NCBI GenBank assembly: GCA_036501515.1
Contig: DASYAD010000066.1
Coordinates: 33,229-97,228, forward strand
Direction of reading: 5' to 3'
Origin: Trebonia sp036501515
GTDB taxonomy: Bacteria > Actinomycetota > Actinomycetes > Streptosporangiales > Streptosporangiaceae
DNA length: 64,000 nt
This document shows positions 24,245-31,745 of this stretch, piece by piece. A program made the position numbers and the translations under genes. Below the pieces are notes generated by a model. It did not search any database and had not been told where the DNA came from. It saw nothing but the letters and a program-made list of their open reading frames with translations. How positions within the stretch are numbered: position 1 is the first letter of the stretch; each line of letters opens with the position of its first letter.

Positions 24245-24277
24245 CCGGCCGGCTCACTCGCAGAGTGAACCGGCCGG
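24245..24277. terminator. Bidirectional terminator-like hairpin between convergent genes
   Basis: Fifteen-base arms (24245-24259 and 24263-24277) with one mismatch and a 3-base loop, in the 101-base gap between the SDR and the DapB-like gene. There is no T-run, as is common for GC-rich actinobacterial terminators. Confidence 0.65.
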
Positions 24278-24309
24278 CTGGCTGGCGGGCGGCCAGGTAA
24301 AGCTCCCGG

Positions 24310-25344
24310 TTACTGAGCGAGGACCGGGATGATCTGCGGCAGGTCGGCGCTGGTGCGGACGCCGGACGGCGCCGCACAGACGAACGAGACGGCGTTGACG
24401 GCGCGGTTGGCGGTGTAGCCGGGGGTCATCTCGGCCATCTGCTCGACCGGGAACGTGAAACGGATGTCGACGGCAAGCGGGGCGTCGCCGTTGACCAGGA
24501 CGTGCCAGCCGTTCTCGCGAACGGTCCAGGCCGGCTCGAGGACGTCCGAGCAGTACCACGTGGCGGTGAAGGTAATCAGCGGCTCGCCGGCCCGCGACCC
24601 GGTGACGGTCATCCGCTGGGCGGCCACCGTGCCCGCGTCCAGGGTGCCGGCCGCGATCGTCAGCTTCTCCGGGGTGACCGCCACCTCGCCGGTGGAGGTG
24701 ACCTCGTCAAGCGGCAGCCCGAGCGACTCGGCCAGCAGGCGCAGCGACGGGCCGAACGCGTAGGCGCCGTAGCCGAACCGCTCCGGCGGAAACTCGGATG
24801 CCGGCCGCCCGTAGCCCATGAGGTTGAAGATCATGTCGGGCGAGTCGCGGCTCGACATGTCGGCGTACTCGTTGATCTGGACGGAATCGAGACGGCGCTG
24901 GATCGAGGCCAGCACCAGCGGAAGCGCCTCGGTGATGAACCCGGGGCTCGACCCCGTGCTGTGGATGGATGTGCCGCCCTCGGCGCAGGCCGCCTCGACG
25001 CGGGCCAGGTCGGCCGGGAGCATGCTGCCCGGGTGGTGAAATTCTCCGCGGGTGGTGACGATGTTCGCGCCGGCCGCGAGGATGGCGCACACCTGGTCGA
25101 GGTCGCAGACGGCAGGCATGTAGAGCACGCAGTCGGCGCCGAGCGCGATGATCTCGCTGATGTCAGAAGTGGCCGTCACCCCGGTCGGCGGGAGGCCGCA
25201 CAGGTCGCCCGCGTCCCGGCCGGCCTTGTCGGCTGAGGTGACGTAGACGCCGGCCAGCGAGAGACCGGGATGCTCGATGACGTGCCGCAGCGAGCGGGTG
25301 CCGATGTTCCCTGTGGCCCACTGCACGACGCGTAGCTCGGTCAT
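24310..25344 (-). CDS. DapB-like NAD(P)-dependent dehydrogenase (amine dehydrogenase family)
   Basis: A 344-residue protein with an N-terminal Rossmann motif VVQWATGNIGTRSL (about residues 6-19), and the segments CVLYMPAVCDLDQVCAILAAG and STGSSPGFITEALPLV. These are typical of dihydrodipicolinate-reductase-like proteins related to 2,4-diaminopentanoate dehydrogenase. This broad group occurs often beside FadE and hydratase genes in mycobacteria and relatives, with mostly untested substrates. The ATG at 25344 overlaps the hydratase stop (ATGA), so it is the last gene of the operon running from about 30.8 kb or 29.7 kb. Confidence 0.85.
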   Translation of the reverse strand: MTELRVVQWATGNIGTRSLRHVIEHPGLSLAGVYVTSADKAGRDAGDLCGLPPTGVTATSDISEIIALGADCVLYMPAVCDLDQVCAILAAGANIVTTRGEFHHPGSMLPADLARVEAACAEGGTSIHSTGSSPGFITEALPLVLASIQRRLDSVQINEYADMSSRDSPDMIFNLMGYGRPASEFPPERFGYGAYAFGPSLRLLAESLGLPLDEVTSTGEVAVTPEKLTIAAGTLDAGTVAAQRMTVTGSRAGEPLITFTATWYCSDVLEPAWTVRENGWHVLVNGDAPLAVDIRFTFPVEQMAEMTPGYTANRAVNAVSFVCAAPSGVRTSADLPQIIPVLAQ

Positions 25345-26117
25345 GATTTCTTCTCCTCGTTGAGCTTGGTGATCGTCTGGCGGAAGTCGTCGGTGACGAA
25401 GGAGGCCTCCTCCGCGGTCATGGCGAAGTCGATGGTCGCCAGCACGGCCCGCTCCAGGTGCAGGTTGAGGATGCGCTTGGTGGACTCGGCCGCCTGGCGC
25501 GGCAGCCCCGCGATCCGCTTCGCGCAGGCCAGGGCCTCGGCCAGCGGGTCGTCGGCCACGTGGCTGGCCAGGCCCATCTCTACCGCGCGGGCGGCCGGGA
25601 TGCGGGCGCCGGTCAGCGCGTACTCCTTCGCCCAGAGCAGGCTGGTGTGCAGCGGCCAGGTCAGCGGGCCGCCGTCGGCGGCGACCAGGCCGATGAGCAC
25701 GTGCGGGTCGGCCAGGTAGGCGCCCGGTGCTATGTAGACGAGGTCGGAGAGCGCGGCCAGGCTGCAGCCGAGGCCGACCGCGGGGCCGTTGACGGCGGCG
25801 ACGACAGGGACGCGGCAGCGGGCCATGCCGAGAACCAGGTCGCGGCCGTGCGCGATGGTCCTGGCGCGGAGCACCGGGTCGCGGCTCAGCTGTTCCAGGT
25901 ACCCGAGGTCGCCGCCCGCGCAGAAGCCGCGGCCCGCGCCCGTCAGCACCGCGCAACGGGCGTCGTGGTCTTCCGCCAGCCGCGGCCAGAGCCGGGCCAG
26001 CCCCGTGTGCAGTGCGTCGTTGACCGCGTTGAACGCCGCCGGGCGGTTCAGCGTGATGATCCGCAGCGGGCCGTCCGCCGTCACCTGGATCTCGTCAGGC
26101 ATTCCGTACAAGGTCAC
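25341..26117 (-). CDS. Enoyl-CoA hydratase/isomerase
   Basis: A 258-residue crotonase. The oxyanion-hole blocks GRGFCAGGDLGYL and NGPAVGLGCSLAAL are present. The start is GTG at 26117, with GGGAG six bases upstream; an internal ATG six codons in is the alternative. It lies 14 bases after the FadE gene at 26132 and overlaps the DapB-like gene. In this operon it would hydrate the enoyl-CoA produced by the FadE pair encoded upstream. Confidence 0.91.
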   Translation of the reverse strand: MTLYGMPDEIQVTADGPLRIITLNRPAAFNAVNDALHTGLARLWPRLAEDHDARCAVLTGAGRGFCAGGDLGYLEQLSRDPVLRARTIAHGRDLVLGMARCRVPVVAAVNGPAVGLGCSLAALSDLVYIAPGAYLADPHVLIGLVAADGGPLTWPLHTSLLWAKEYALTGARIPAARAVEMGLASHVADDPLAEALACAKRIAGLPRQAAESTKRILNLHLERAVLATIDFAMTAEEASFVTDDFRQTITKLNEEKKS

Positions 26118-26131
26118 GTCAGGCTCCCGGT

Positions 26132-27217
26132 TCAGCCAAGGCCGAGGATGCGCGCGGCGATGATGTTCTTCTGGATCTGCGAGGTGCCGCCCATGACCGA
26201 CTGAGCCCGGCTGTACAGGTACTCCGACAAGGCCCCGGCATCCCCGGTACCGGCTACGGCGAGGGCCGCATGCCCGACCGCCTGCTCGGTCCAGGTCATC
26301 AGCAACTTGTCGAGCGACCCGTCGGAGTTGTGGGTCATGCCGTCAAGCTGTTCCGACAGCCGGCGCCTGACGTGCGCGTAAAGCATCTGCGTCTGCACGT
26401 GCGCCCACGCCAGCTCGGCCGGCGTCGACCCTTCGGTCTGGGCCGCCAGCGCACGGACGGTCTTCCCGTACCTGGCGGTAAAGCCGAGGGTTGACGGCTC
26501 GCGCTCGTGCGCGACAACGGTCATCGCCAGCGCCCAGCCCTCCCCTGGCGCGCCGACCATGTTGGCCGCGGGTACCCGGGCGCCGTCGAACCGCACCTGG
26601 CCGAACTCGGTGGTCACGCCGCTGATCATCCGCAACGGGCGCTGCTCTACGCCTGCCTGGTGCATCGACACGACGAAGCCGGAGATGCCCTTGTGGCGCG
26701 GCGCTCCCTGGTCGGTCCTGGCCAGCAGCAGGCACCAGTCGGCTACGTCGGAGTAGCTGGTCCAGATCTTGTGCCCGCTGATCACGTACTCGTCTCCGTC
26801 GGGCACGGCCGCCGTGGTCAGCGCGGCCAGGTCGGACCCGGCGGCGGGCTCGGAGAAGCCCTGGCACCAGCGCTCGGTCCCGTTGATCATGCCGGGCAGG
26901 AAACGGCGCCGCAGCTCCTCGCTGCCGTGCCGGCCGAGCCCGGTCACCAGGTAGCCGAGCGACGGCCGGGGCGGCGCGCCGGCCAGCGCCAGCTCCTCGT
27001 CGAGTATCACGTCGTACACCGGCGGCAGATCGCGGCCGCCGTACGACGCCGGCCAGGACAGCCCGAAGAACCCCGCCTCGTACAGCGCCCGGTGCCACTC
27101 GCCGTACCGGGTCCAGTACTCGTCGCCCGTCAGCGCGTAGCGCTTCGCGTTGCCTGCCAGCCACGTGCGCAGCCGGGCACGGAATTCCGCCTCGTCGGCC
27201 GAGTCACGGTAATCCAA
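26132..27217 (-). CDS. Acyl-CoA dehydrogenase, large subunit-like
   Basis: A 361-residue FadE-type protein. Signatures are GFSEPAAGSDLAALTT, GHKIWTSYS, and C-terminal VMGGTSQIQKNIIAARILG; the catalytic-Glu position is Gly. It begins with TTG at 27217, supported by a strong GAGGAG site seven bases upstream, and overlaps the end of the next upstream FadE-like gene by 14 bases. The pair probably forms a heterotetramer. Members of this group act on bulky acyl-CoAs such as sterol side chains, but the substrate here is unknown. Confidence 0.91.
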   Translation of the reverse strand: MDYRDSADEAEFRARLRTWLAGNAKRYALTGDEYWTRYGEWHRALYEAGFFGLSWPASYGGRDLPPVYDVILDEELALAGAPPRPSLGYLVTGLGRHGSEELRRRFLPGMINGTERWCQGFSEPAAGSDLAALTTAAVPDGDEYVISGHKIWTSYSDVADWCLLLARTDQGAPRHKGISGFVVSMHQAGVEQRPLRMISGVTTEFGQVRFDGARVPAANMVGAPGEGWALAMTVVAHEREPSTLGFTARYGKTVRALAAQTEGSTPAELAWAHVQTQMLYAHVRRRLSEQLDGMTHNSDGSLDKLLMTWTEQAVGHAALAVAGTGDAGALSEYLYSRAQSVMGGTSQIQKNIIAARILGLG

Positions 27218-28145
27218 CGTCGATCTCCTCTAGCCGGACCGGGAACAGCTCGGCCGCGACGAGCACCCGCCGCAGGAACACGTGGGCCAGGCACTCCCAC
27301 GTGTTACCGATCCCGCCGTGCACCTGGACCGCGGTCTCGCAGACCGTGCGCGCGGCCGTACCGCAGTACACCTTGGCGATCCGAGCGGCCGCCAGTGCCT
27401 CGGGCAGCGGCAGCTCGTCGGACGCCCAGGCCGCGTGGCGCAGGACCGACACCGATCCCTCGATGAGCGCGAGCCCTTCTGCCAGCGGGTGCGAGACGGC
27501 CTGGTAACCGCCGATCAGCCCGCCGTACTGTGACCGCACCTGCGCATAGGAACAGGCCAGCGCGTGCGCGCCACGGGCCGCGCCGAGCTGCTCGGCGGCG
27601 GTCACGACCAGGGCAAGCGTCCGCCAGCGCGCGGCGTGCGCGGCGGACACCTGCCCGGCGGGCTCCAGCGAGCCCGCGACCGGTGCGCGGTACCTGGTCA
27701 GGTCAGGTCCCGGCCCGGTGGCGCCGAGCGAGCCGCGCAGCAGCTCGGTCCCGTCCAGCGCCAGCGCGGCCGAACAGCCCCGCGCGTCTACTGCTATCCC
27801 GTCGACCGCCAGCGTCGCTCCGCCGTCGGGGAGCGCGGTGGACGGAACCTCAGACCCGGTGCCCGCGGGCTCGGCGCCCGACAGCAGCGCGTCCGCGAGC
27901 AGCGGTCCGAGGAACGGCACGTCCACTAGGCCGCGCGAAAGCTCCTCGGCCACCAGCGCGATCTCGACGCAGCTGGCCCCGTCGGACCGCAGCGACCGCC
28001 AGCCGGCCGCCGCGACCGCCTGCTCAAGCCGCACGAGCCGGTCGGCGTCGTCGAGGTCGAGGACCGAGTGCGGCCCGAGGTCCGCCGCCAGTTTGGCGGC
28101 CGCGTTCCGCAATTCCGCCTGCTCAGCCGACAGCCGCGCGTCCAC
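27204..28145 (-). CDS. Acyl-CoA dehydrogenase, small subunit-like
   Basis: A 313-residue, shortened acyl-CoA dehydrogenase-like protein, partner of the gene at 26132. The C-terminal domain is clear (YGGLIGGYQAVSHPLAEGLA; ETAVQVHGGIGNTWECLAH) while the N-terminal FAD/substrate signature is degenerate. The GTG at 28145 has a near-ideal GAGGAGG six bases upstream, which decides it over an ATG 13 codons earlier. It overlaps the 3' end of the ligase gene by 23 bases, so ligase and both dehydrogenase subunits are coupled. Confidence 0.88.
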   Translation of the reverse strand: MDARLSAEQAELRNAAAKLAADLGPHSVLDLDDADRLVRLEQAVAAAGWRSLRSDGASCVEIALVAEELSRGLVDVPFLGPLLADALLSGAEPAGTGSEVPSTALPDGGATLAVDGIAVDARGCSAALALDGTELLRGSLGATGPGPDLTRYRAPVAGSLEPAGQVSAAHAARWRTLALVVTAAEQLGAARGAHALACSYAQVRSQYGGLIGGYQAVSHPLAEGLALIEGSVSVLRHAAWASDELPLPEALAAARIAKVYCGTAARTVCETAVQVHGGIGNTWECLAHVFLRRVLVAAELFPVRLEEIDVGLP

Positions 28146-29724
28146 CGCCCGCCTCCTCGTCGAGGCTTTGCCCTGCGGGCTCAATGGGAGCAGGGGTGGT
28201 GTAGGTGGACGTGGGGGTCGTGGGGTTAGCGGTGGAGGCAGGGGTGGATGAGGTGCAGGTGGAGGTGGAGGTCGGGGTGGTGGAGGTCGGGATGGGCTCG
28301 GTGGACCGCTCCTCGATGAACCGCTCCCGCAGCACCCGGCGCAGCGCCTTGCCCGACGGCAGGCGCGGGACAGCGTCGACCACCAGGACTTCGCGCGGCT
28401 TCTTGTAGGACGCCAGCCGGTCGGCCACGTACGCGGTCAGCGACGCGGGCGCGGGGGCGTCGGCGGGCCATCCGTCGAGCACGACGGCGGCGATGATGGA
28501 CTCGCCGTGCGCCGGGTCGGGGACACCGAACACCGCCGCGTCGGTCACCGCGGGATGGCCGAGCAGCACCCGCTCCACCTCGGCGGGCGCCACCTGGAAG
28601 CCGCGGACCTTGATCATTTCCTTGGAGCGGTCGGTGAGGTGCAGCCAGCCCTCGGGCTCGACGTAGCCGACGTCGCCCGTCCGGTACCAGCTGCCGTCCA
28701 TCGACGCCGCCGTTTCCCCGGCCGGCAGGTAGCCGGCCATCAGCGACGGCGACCTGAGCTGGATCTCGCCGGTCTCGAGCGGGCCGAGCTCAGCCCCGGT
28801 TTCCAGCGACACGATCCGCAGCAGCACCCCGGGCACCGGCTTGCCCACGGAGTCCAGCCGGGCCGCCTGGACCGGGTTGCAGGCGATCACCGGCAGCTCG
28901 CTGGCGCCGTAGGCCGGCACCCAGGGAACCCCGGACCGGCGGGTCACCGTCTGCGCGACGCTGGGCGTCACCGGGGTCGCGCCCCACATGATGAACCGGA
29001 GCGATGACAAGTCGTAGGACTCGAGCGACGGATGGCCGGCCAGCGCGAGGGCGATCGGCGCGACCGCCATCTCCACCGTGATCTTGTCCTGCTGTATGCA
29101 GGCCAGCATCCGGTCGAGGCTGAACCGGGGGTGCAGCCGCATCCAGATGCCGAGCTCGAGCGCGGTGGCGATGTTCAGCAGCCCGAGGATGTGCGACGGC
29201 GGCGTGGTGACCTGTATCCGGTCGGCGCTGGTGAGCTCGAGCGCGTCGCGCCAGTGGACCACCGCCGCCCGCAGCGACCCGTGGGTGTGCCGCACCGCCT
29301 TCGGCAGCCCGGTCGTGCCGGAGCTGAACACCAGCACGGCCTCCGCCGCCGGGTCGGGCGCGGGACCGGAGTAGGCCGCCGGCTCGATCGGGTCGTCCAG
29401 GCTCAGCGTCGGCAGCAGTCCGGCGAGCACCGGGTGATCGCCGACGCCGTAGCGCGGAGCGGTGATCACCACCGCGTGCGCGGCGTCGGCCTGCTTCCAG
29501 GCCGGGCTGAACAGCACCACGGCCGCGCCGAGGCGCCAGATCGCCTTGACCGCCACCACCCACTCGGGCCGGTTGGAGCTCATCAGCGCGACCCGGTCCC
29601 CCGGCCGCACCCCGCGCCGGGAAAGCTCGGCGGCCAGCCCGCCGGCTAGCGCGTCGAGGCGGTCGTAGGTGTACTCAGCGTCCTCGAAGGCAAGCGCGAC
29701 CCGCTCACCGGAAACTGCGGTCAT
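28123..29724 (-). CDS. AMP-forming acyl-CoA synthetase with Thr/Ser/Pro-rich C-terminal tail
   Basis: A 533-residue ANL-superfamily ligase. The P-loop SSGTTGLPKAVRHTH, the YGASELP motif, the YRTGD hinge region and the C-terminal catalytic Lys segment LPSGKALRR are all present. It activates a carboxylic acid to its CoA thioester with ATP. The last 50 residues or so, after ERFIEERS, are a low-complexity Thr/Ser/Pro tail encoded by near-repetitive DNA and not part of the family. The ATG is preceded by GGAGGA. It begins the coupled FadE-FadE-hydratase-dehydrogenase series. A double hairpin separates it from the LLM gene. Confidence 0.92.
   Translation of the reverse strand: MTAVSGERVALAFEDAEYTYDRLDALAGGLAAELSRRGVRPGDRVALMSSNRPEWVVAVKAIWRLGAAVVLFSPAWKQADAAHAVVITAPRYGVGDHPVLAGLLPTLSLDDPIEPAAYSGPAPDPAAEAVLVFSSGTTGLPKAVRHTHGSLRAAVVHWRDALELTSADRIQVTTPPSHILGLLNIATALELGIWMRLHPRFSLDRMLACIQQDKITVEMAVAPIALALAGHPSLESYDLSSLRFIMWGATPVTPSVAQTVTRRSGVPWVPAYGASELPVIACNPVQAARLDSVGKPVPGVLLRIVSLETGAELGPLETGEIQLRSPSLMAGYLPAGETAASMDGSWYRTGDVGYVEPEGWLHLTDRSKEMIKVRGFQVAPAEVERVLLGHPAVTDAAVFGVPDPAHGESIIAAVVLDGWPADAPAPASLTAYVADRLASYKKPREVLVVDAVPRLPSGKALRRVLRERFIEERSTEPIPTSTTPTSTSTCTSSTPASTANPTTPTSTYTTPAPIEPAGQSLDEEAGGGRAAVG
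28193..28296 (-). repeat. Degenerate ACC/TCC-rich repeat encoding a Thr-Ser-Pro tail
   Basis: About 100 bases of imperfect short repeats (units such as CCACCT and CCACCC on the coding strand) encode the tail of the acyl-CoA synthetase. The strand shows strong purine/pyrimidine skew. Repeat units are too degenerate to count reliably. Confidence 0.7.
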
Positions 29725-29736
29725 CGTTCCTCCAAG

Positions 29737-29817
29737 GGCGGATAGCCGCGCACGCTGGGCCGTGCGCGACTATCCGCCATTTCTCCTCCGCTGCCGGAAG
29801 GGGGGCGGCAGGCGGAG
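29737..29817 (-). promoter_or_regulatory. Two consecutive hairpins between the LLM gene and the ligase gene
   Basis: One hairpin has 18-base arms (29737-29754 and 29761-29778) with a single mismatch and a 6-base loop, ending five bases before the ligase ribosome-binding site. A second, weaker hairpin (29786-29795 with 29807-29817) begins 12 bases past the LLM stop codon. There is no T-run. They may terminate LLM transcription or form an attenuator or stability element in the ligase leader. Confidence 0.6.
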
Positions 29818-29829
29818 TCCAGGGACACG

Positions 29830-30810
29830 TCATGCGAAATCCGCGGCGAGGGAAGCGAGCAGTTCCCTGGCGCGCCGCTTAGACGCCAGCAACTCGTCGC
29901 GGCCGGCGCCGATCGGTAGCAGCCGGACCGACAGGTCGGTGGCTCCCGCGTCGGCGAACTGCCTGAAGCGGGCAGCGATCGCCGCCTCGTCACCGACCGC
30001 GAGCAGCCCGCCGACGTCCCTGATGTCGCCGTGCTCAAGCAGCCGCTGGTAGTTCGGGGAGAACTCGGCCTCGGCAAGCAGCCGGTTAGCCCGCTCGCGG
30101 GCCTCGTCGACCTGGGCCGCCGTGCACAGGGTGACCGGGATGCCAGCCACCACCCGGGGGGCCTGGCGGCCGGCGCTCGCGGCGGCCTTGGTGATCTTCG
30201 GGGCGATGTGCTCGCCGATCGCGCGCTCGTCAGCCATCCACAGCACGGTGCCGTCGGCCCGCTCGCCCGCGATCCGCAGCATGACCGGGCCGAGCGCGGA
30301 AACGAGGACCGGCACCGGCGCGACGGGACTGACATCGAACGGGTTGTGCACGGTGAACGACTCGTTCTCGACGTCGATCCGGCCGAGCCCCGGGCCGGAT
30401 GCCCGGGCCGTCGCCTGCCACGCGGCGTCGAGCACCTCCAGGTAGTCGCGGGTGTAGGCGGCCGGCTTGGCGTACGGCAGGCCAAGCATGTCGGTGACGA
30501 TCCAGTGGTGCGACGGCCCGACGCCGAGCGTCAGCCGGCCGCCGGAGATCGCCTGCGCGGACAGTGCCTGCCGTGCCAGGGCCACCGGGTGCTGCGGCTG
30601 CAGCGGCACGACCGCGGTGCCGAGCTCGATCCTGGTGGTGTGCGCCGCCAGCAGCGCCACGCACTGCAGGGCGTCCATGTCGTTGGGAATCTGCGGGATC
30701 CAGGCGGTGCGCAGCCCGGCGGCGTCGGCCCAGGCGATGTCGTCGAGCATGCGAGCGACCTTGCGGGCGGTGTCACCCCGTTCCGGGCCAACCATCACAC
30801 CGACGTGCAT
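29830..30810 (-). CDS. LLM-class F420-dependent oxidoreductase
   Basis: A 326-residue luciferase-like monooxygenase family protein. The TIM-barrel blocks are typical (ADAAGLRTAWIPQ, LGTAVVPLQPQHPVALARQA, GRLTLGVGPSHHWI, VVAGIPVTLCT) of the actinobacterial F420-dependent subgroup, which reduces or oxidises substrates with coenzyme F420. Flavin-dependent relatives share the fold, so the cofactor is inferred. The gene lies upstream of the ligase operon and has its own AT-rich upstream region with an inverted repeat TTGCA-N9-TGCAA and a GAGAAT half-site. Confidence 0.88.
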   Translation of the reverse strand: MHVGVMVGPERGDTARKVARMLDDIAWADAAGLRTAWIPQIPNDMDALQCVALLAAHTTRIELGTAVVPLQPQHPVALARQALSAQAISGGRLTLGVGPSHHWIVTDMLGLPYAKPAAYTRDYLEVLDAAWQATARASGPGLGRIDVENESFTVHNPFDVSPVAPVPVLVSALGPVMLRIAGERADGTVLWMADERAIGEHIAPKITKAAASAGRQAPRVVAGIPVTLCTAAQVDEARERANRLLAEAEFSPNYQRLLEHGDIRDVGGLLAVGDEAAIAARFRQFADAGATDLSVRLLPIGAGRDELLASKRRARELLASLAADFA

Positions 30811-31492
30811 GGGCGCTCCTTGTGTCAGCCGCTCTCGTTCGGGATCGAAGGCTCTTCAAGCGACGCGGCCTTAGTGCGACTCATCCTTGCATACGTTACT
30901 TGCAAAAAAAGAGAATGCCAATATCAGATGGGAGAACGGGGACGGCACGTGCCTCTCTGGCCACGGGCCGCCAGCGAGGGCCGGCGGCGCCCTCGAAATG
31001 CAACGCGGAAGCAGGCCCGCTCAGGGCGCTCGGCAAGGCAGGCAAGCGCACGGGGAAGCGGGGCAAGGGGCGTGAGCGAGCCGGCGAGCCAGGGCAAGCG
31101 GAGCGAGCCCGCTGTCCGCACCTGGCCTCCGGCAGTCACCACGGGCCGCCCCGCCGCCCGAGAGGGCCAGACGGAATTGAAAGATGTCAATGTTTATGTA
31201 TGTTGACCAGGGAAAGCCGATGCGGGCTTAGCGGACTTTATTGCGTATCGAATCGGCCCGGGAACAGCATTCGCAAGACTCAGGCCGACCGTCCCCCGCC
31301 CGGTCGCGCGCACTATTCCGGACCGTGCCACAGCGAGCCTTCTGTGCAGCTAGATGTCCATGTTGATCTTGGTGCTGCCGGGTTTACCAAGAACCTTGCG
31401 ACTCCTTTTCCAGTGAAAGTTTCTGCGGTACTTTTGGTACGTCTAGGCGGCGGGAGAGCATTCGGGGGAGCTCGCATGGACGGGGACACGAC
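30811..31492. other. 682-base gap without a convincing gene
   Basis: The part next to the LLM gene holds a likely promoter with TTGCA-N9-TGCAA (30887-30905) followed by an A-run and GAGAAT (30911-30916), the left half of the operator found elsewhere but without a good right half. The middle is GC-rich with open but featureless frames. Stretches around 31180-31210 and 31340-31440 are clearly lower in GC than the surroundings. I see no recognisable protein, RNA or mobile element. The last bases before 31493 must carry the small zinc-ribbon gene's promoter. Confidence 0.6.
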
Positions 31493-31690
31493 ATGAGCGC
31501 GCTCTTGGTGATTATCATTGGCGTCATCCTGCTCGCCTGGTGGGGCACCGTGCGGCGGCACCCGATCCGCAAGTGCCCGTCATGCAAGGGCAGCAAGAAG
31601 AACGCGGGCAGCACCAGCGAGCGCTGGGGCATGTGCGGCCGGTGCGGAGGCAAGGGCGAAGTCCGCCGCTTCGGCACGGGCAAGTCGTAA
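31493..31690 (+). CDS. Small membrane-anchored zinc-ribbon protein
   Basis: A 65-residue protein. Residues 3-20 form one hydrophobic membrane segment. A soluble part follows with two CxxC knuckles (C28/C31 in CPSCKGS and C48/C51 in CGRCGGKG), spaced by 16 residues. The CxxCxG-type knuckles resemble half of a DnaJ zinc-finger domain. They would bind one zinc ion next to the membrane. The function is unknown; similar tiny proteins occur in actinobacteria. It has a GGGGA site upstream and stands alone between the LLM and ligase operons, convergent with the ligase gene. Confidence 0.75.
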   Translation: MSALLVIIIGVILLAWWGTVRRHPIRKCPSCKGSKKNAGSTSERWGMCGRCGGKGEVRRFGTGKS

Positions 31691-31745
31691 CCGCGCACAC
31701 CCCGGCAAGGGTCACCGGGTCCCGTGGCACGGAAGCCGCCGCACC

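Noticed and set aside
23416..31285. Shared 13-mer CATTCGCAAGACT at about 23417 and 31270
   Set aside because: Exact 13-base matches between two places are expected by chance in 64 kb. The contexts differ (promoter of an SDR gene versus a featureless gap).
30811..31492. A protein gene in the 682-base gap (for example a minus-strand frame at 30924-31190)
   Set aside because: No ribosome site, no recognisable motifs, and Arg/Pro/Ala-rich composition like other chance frames.
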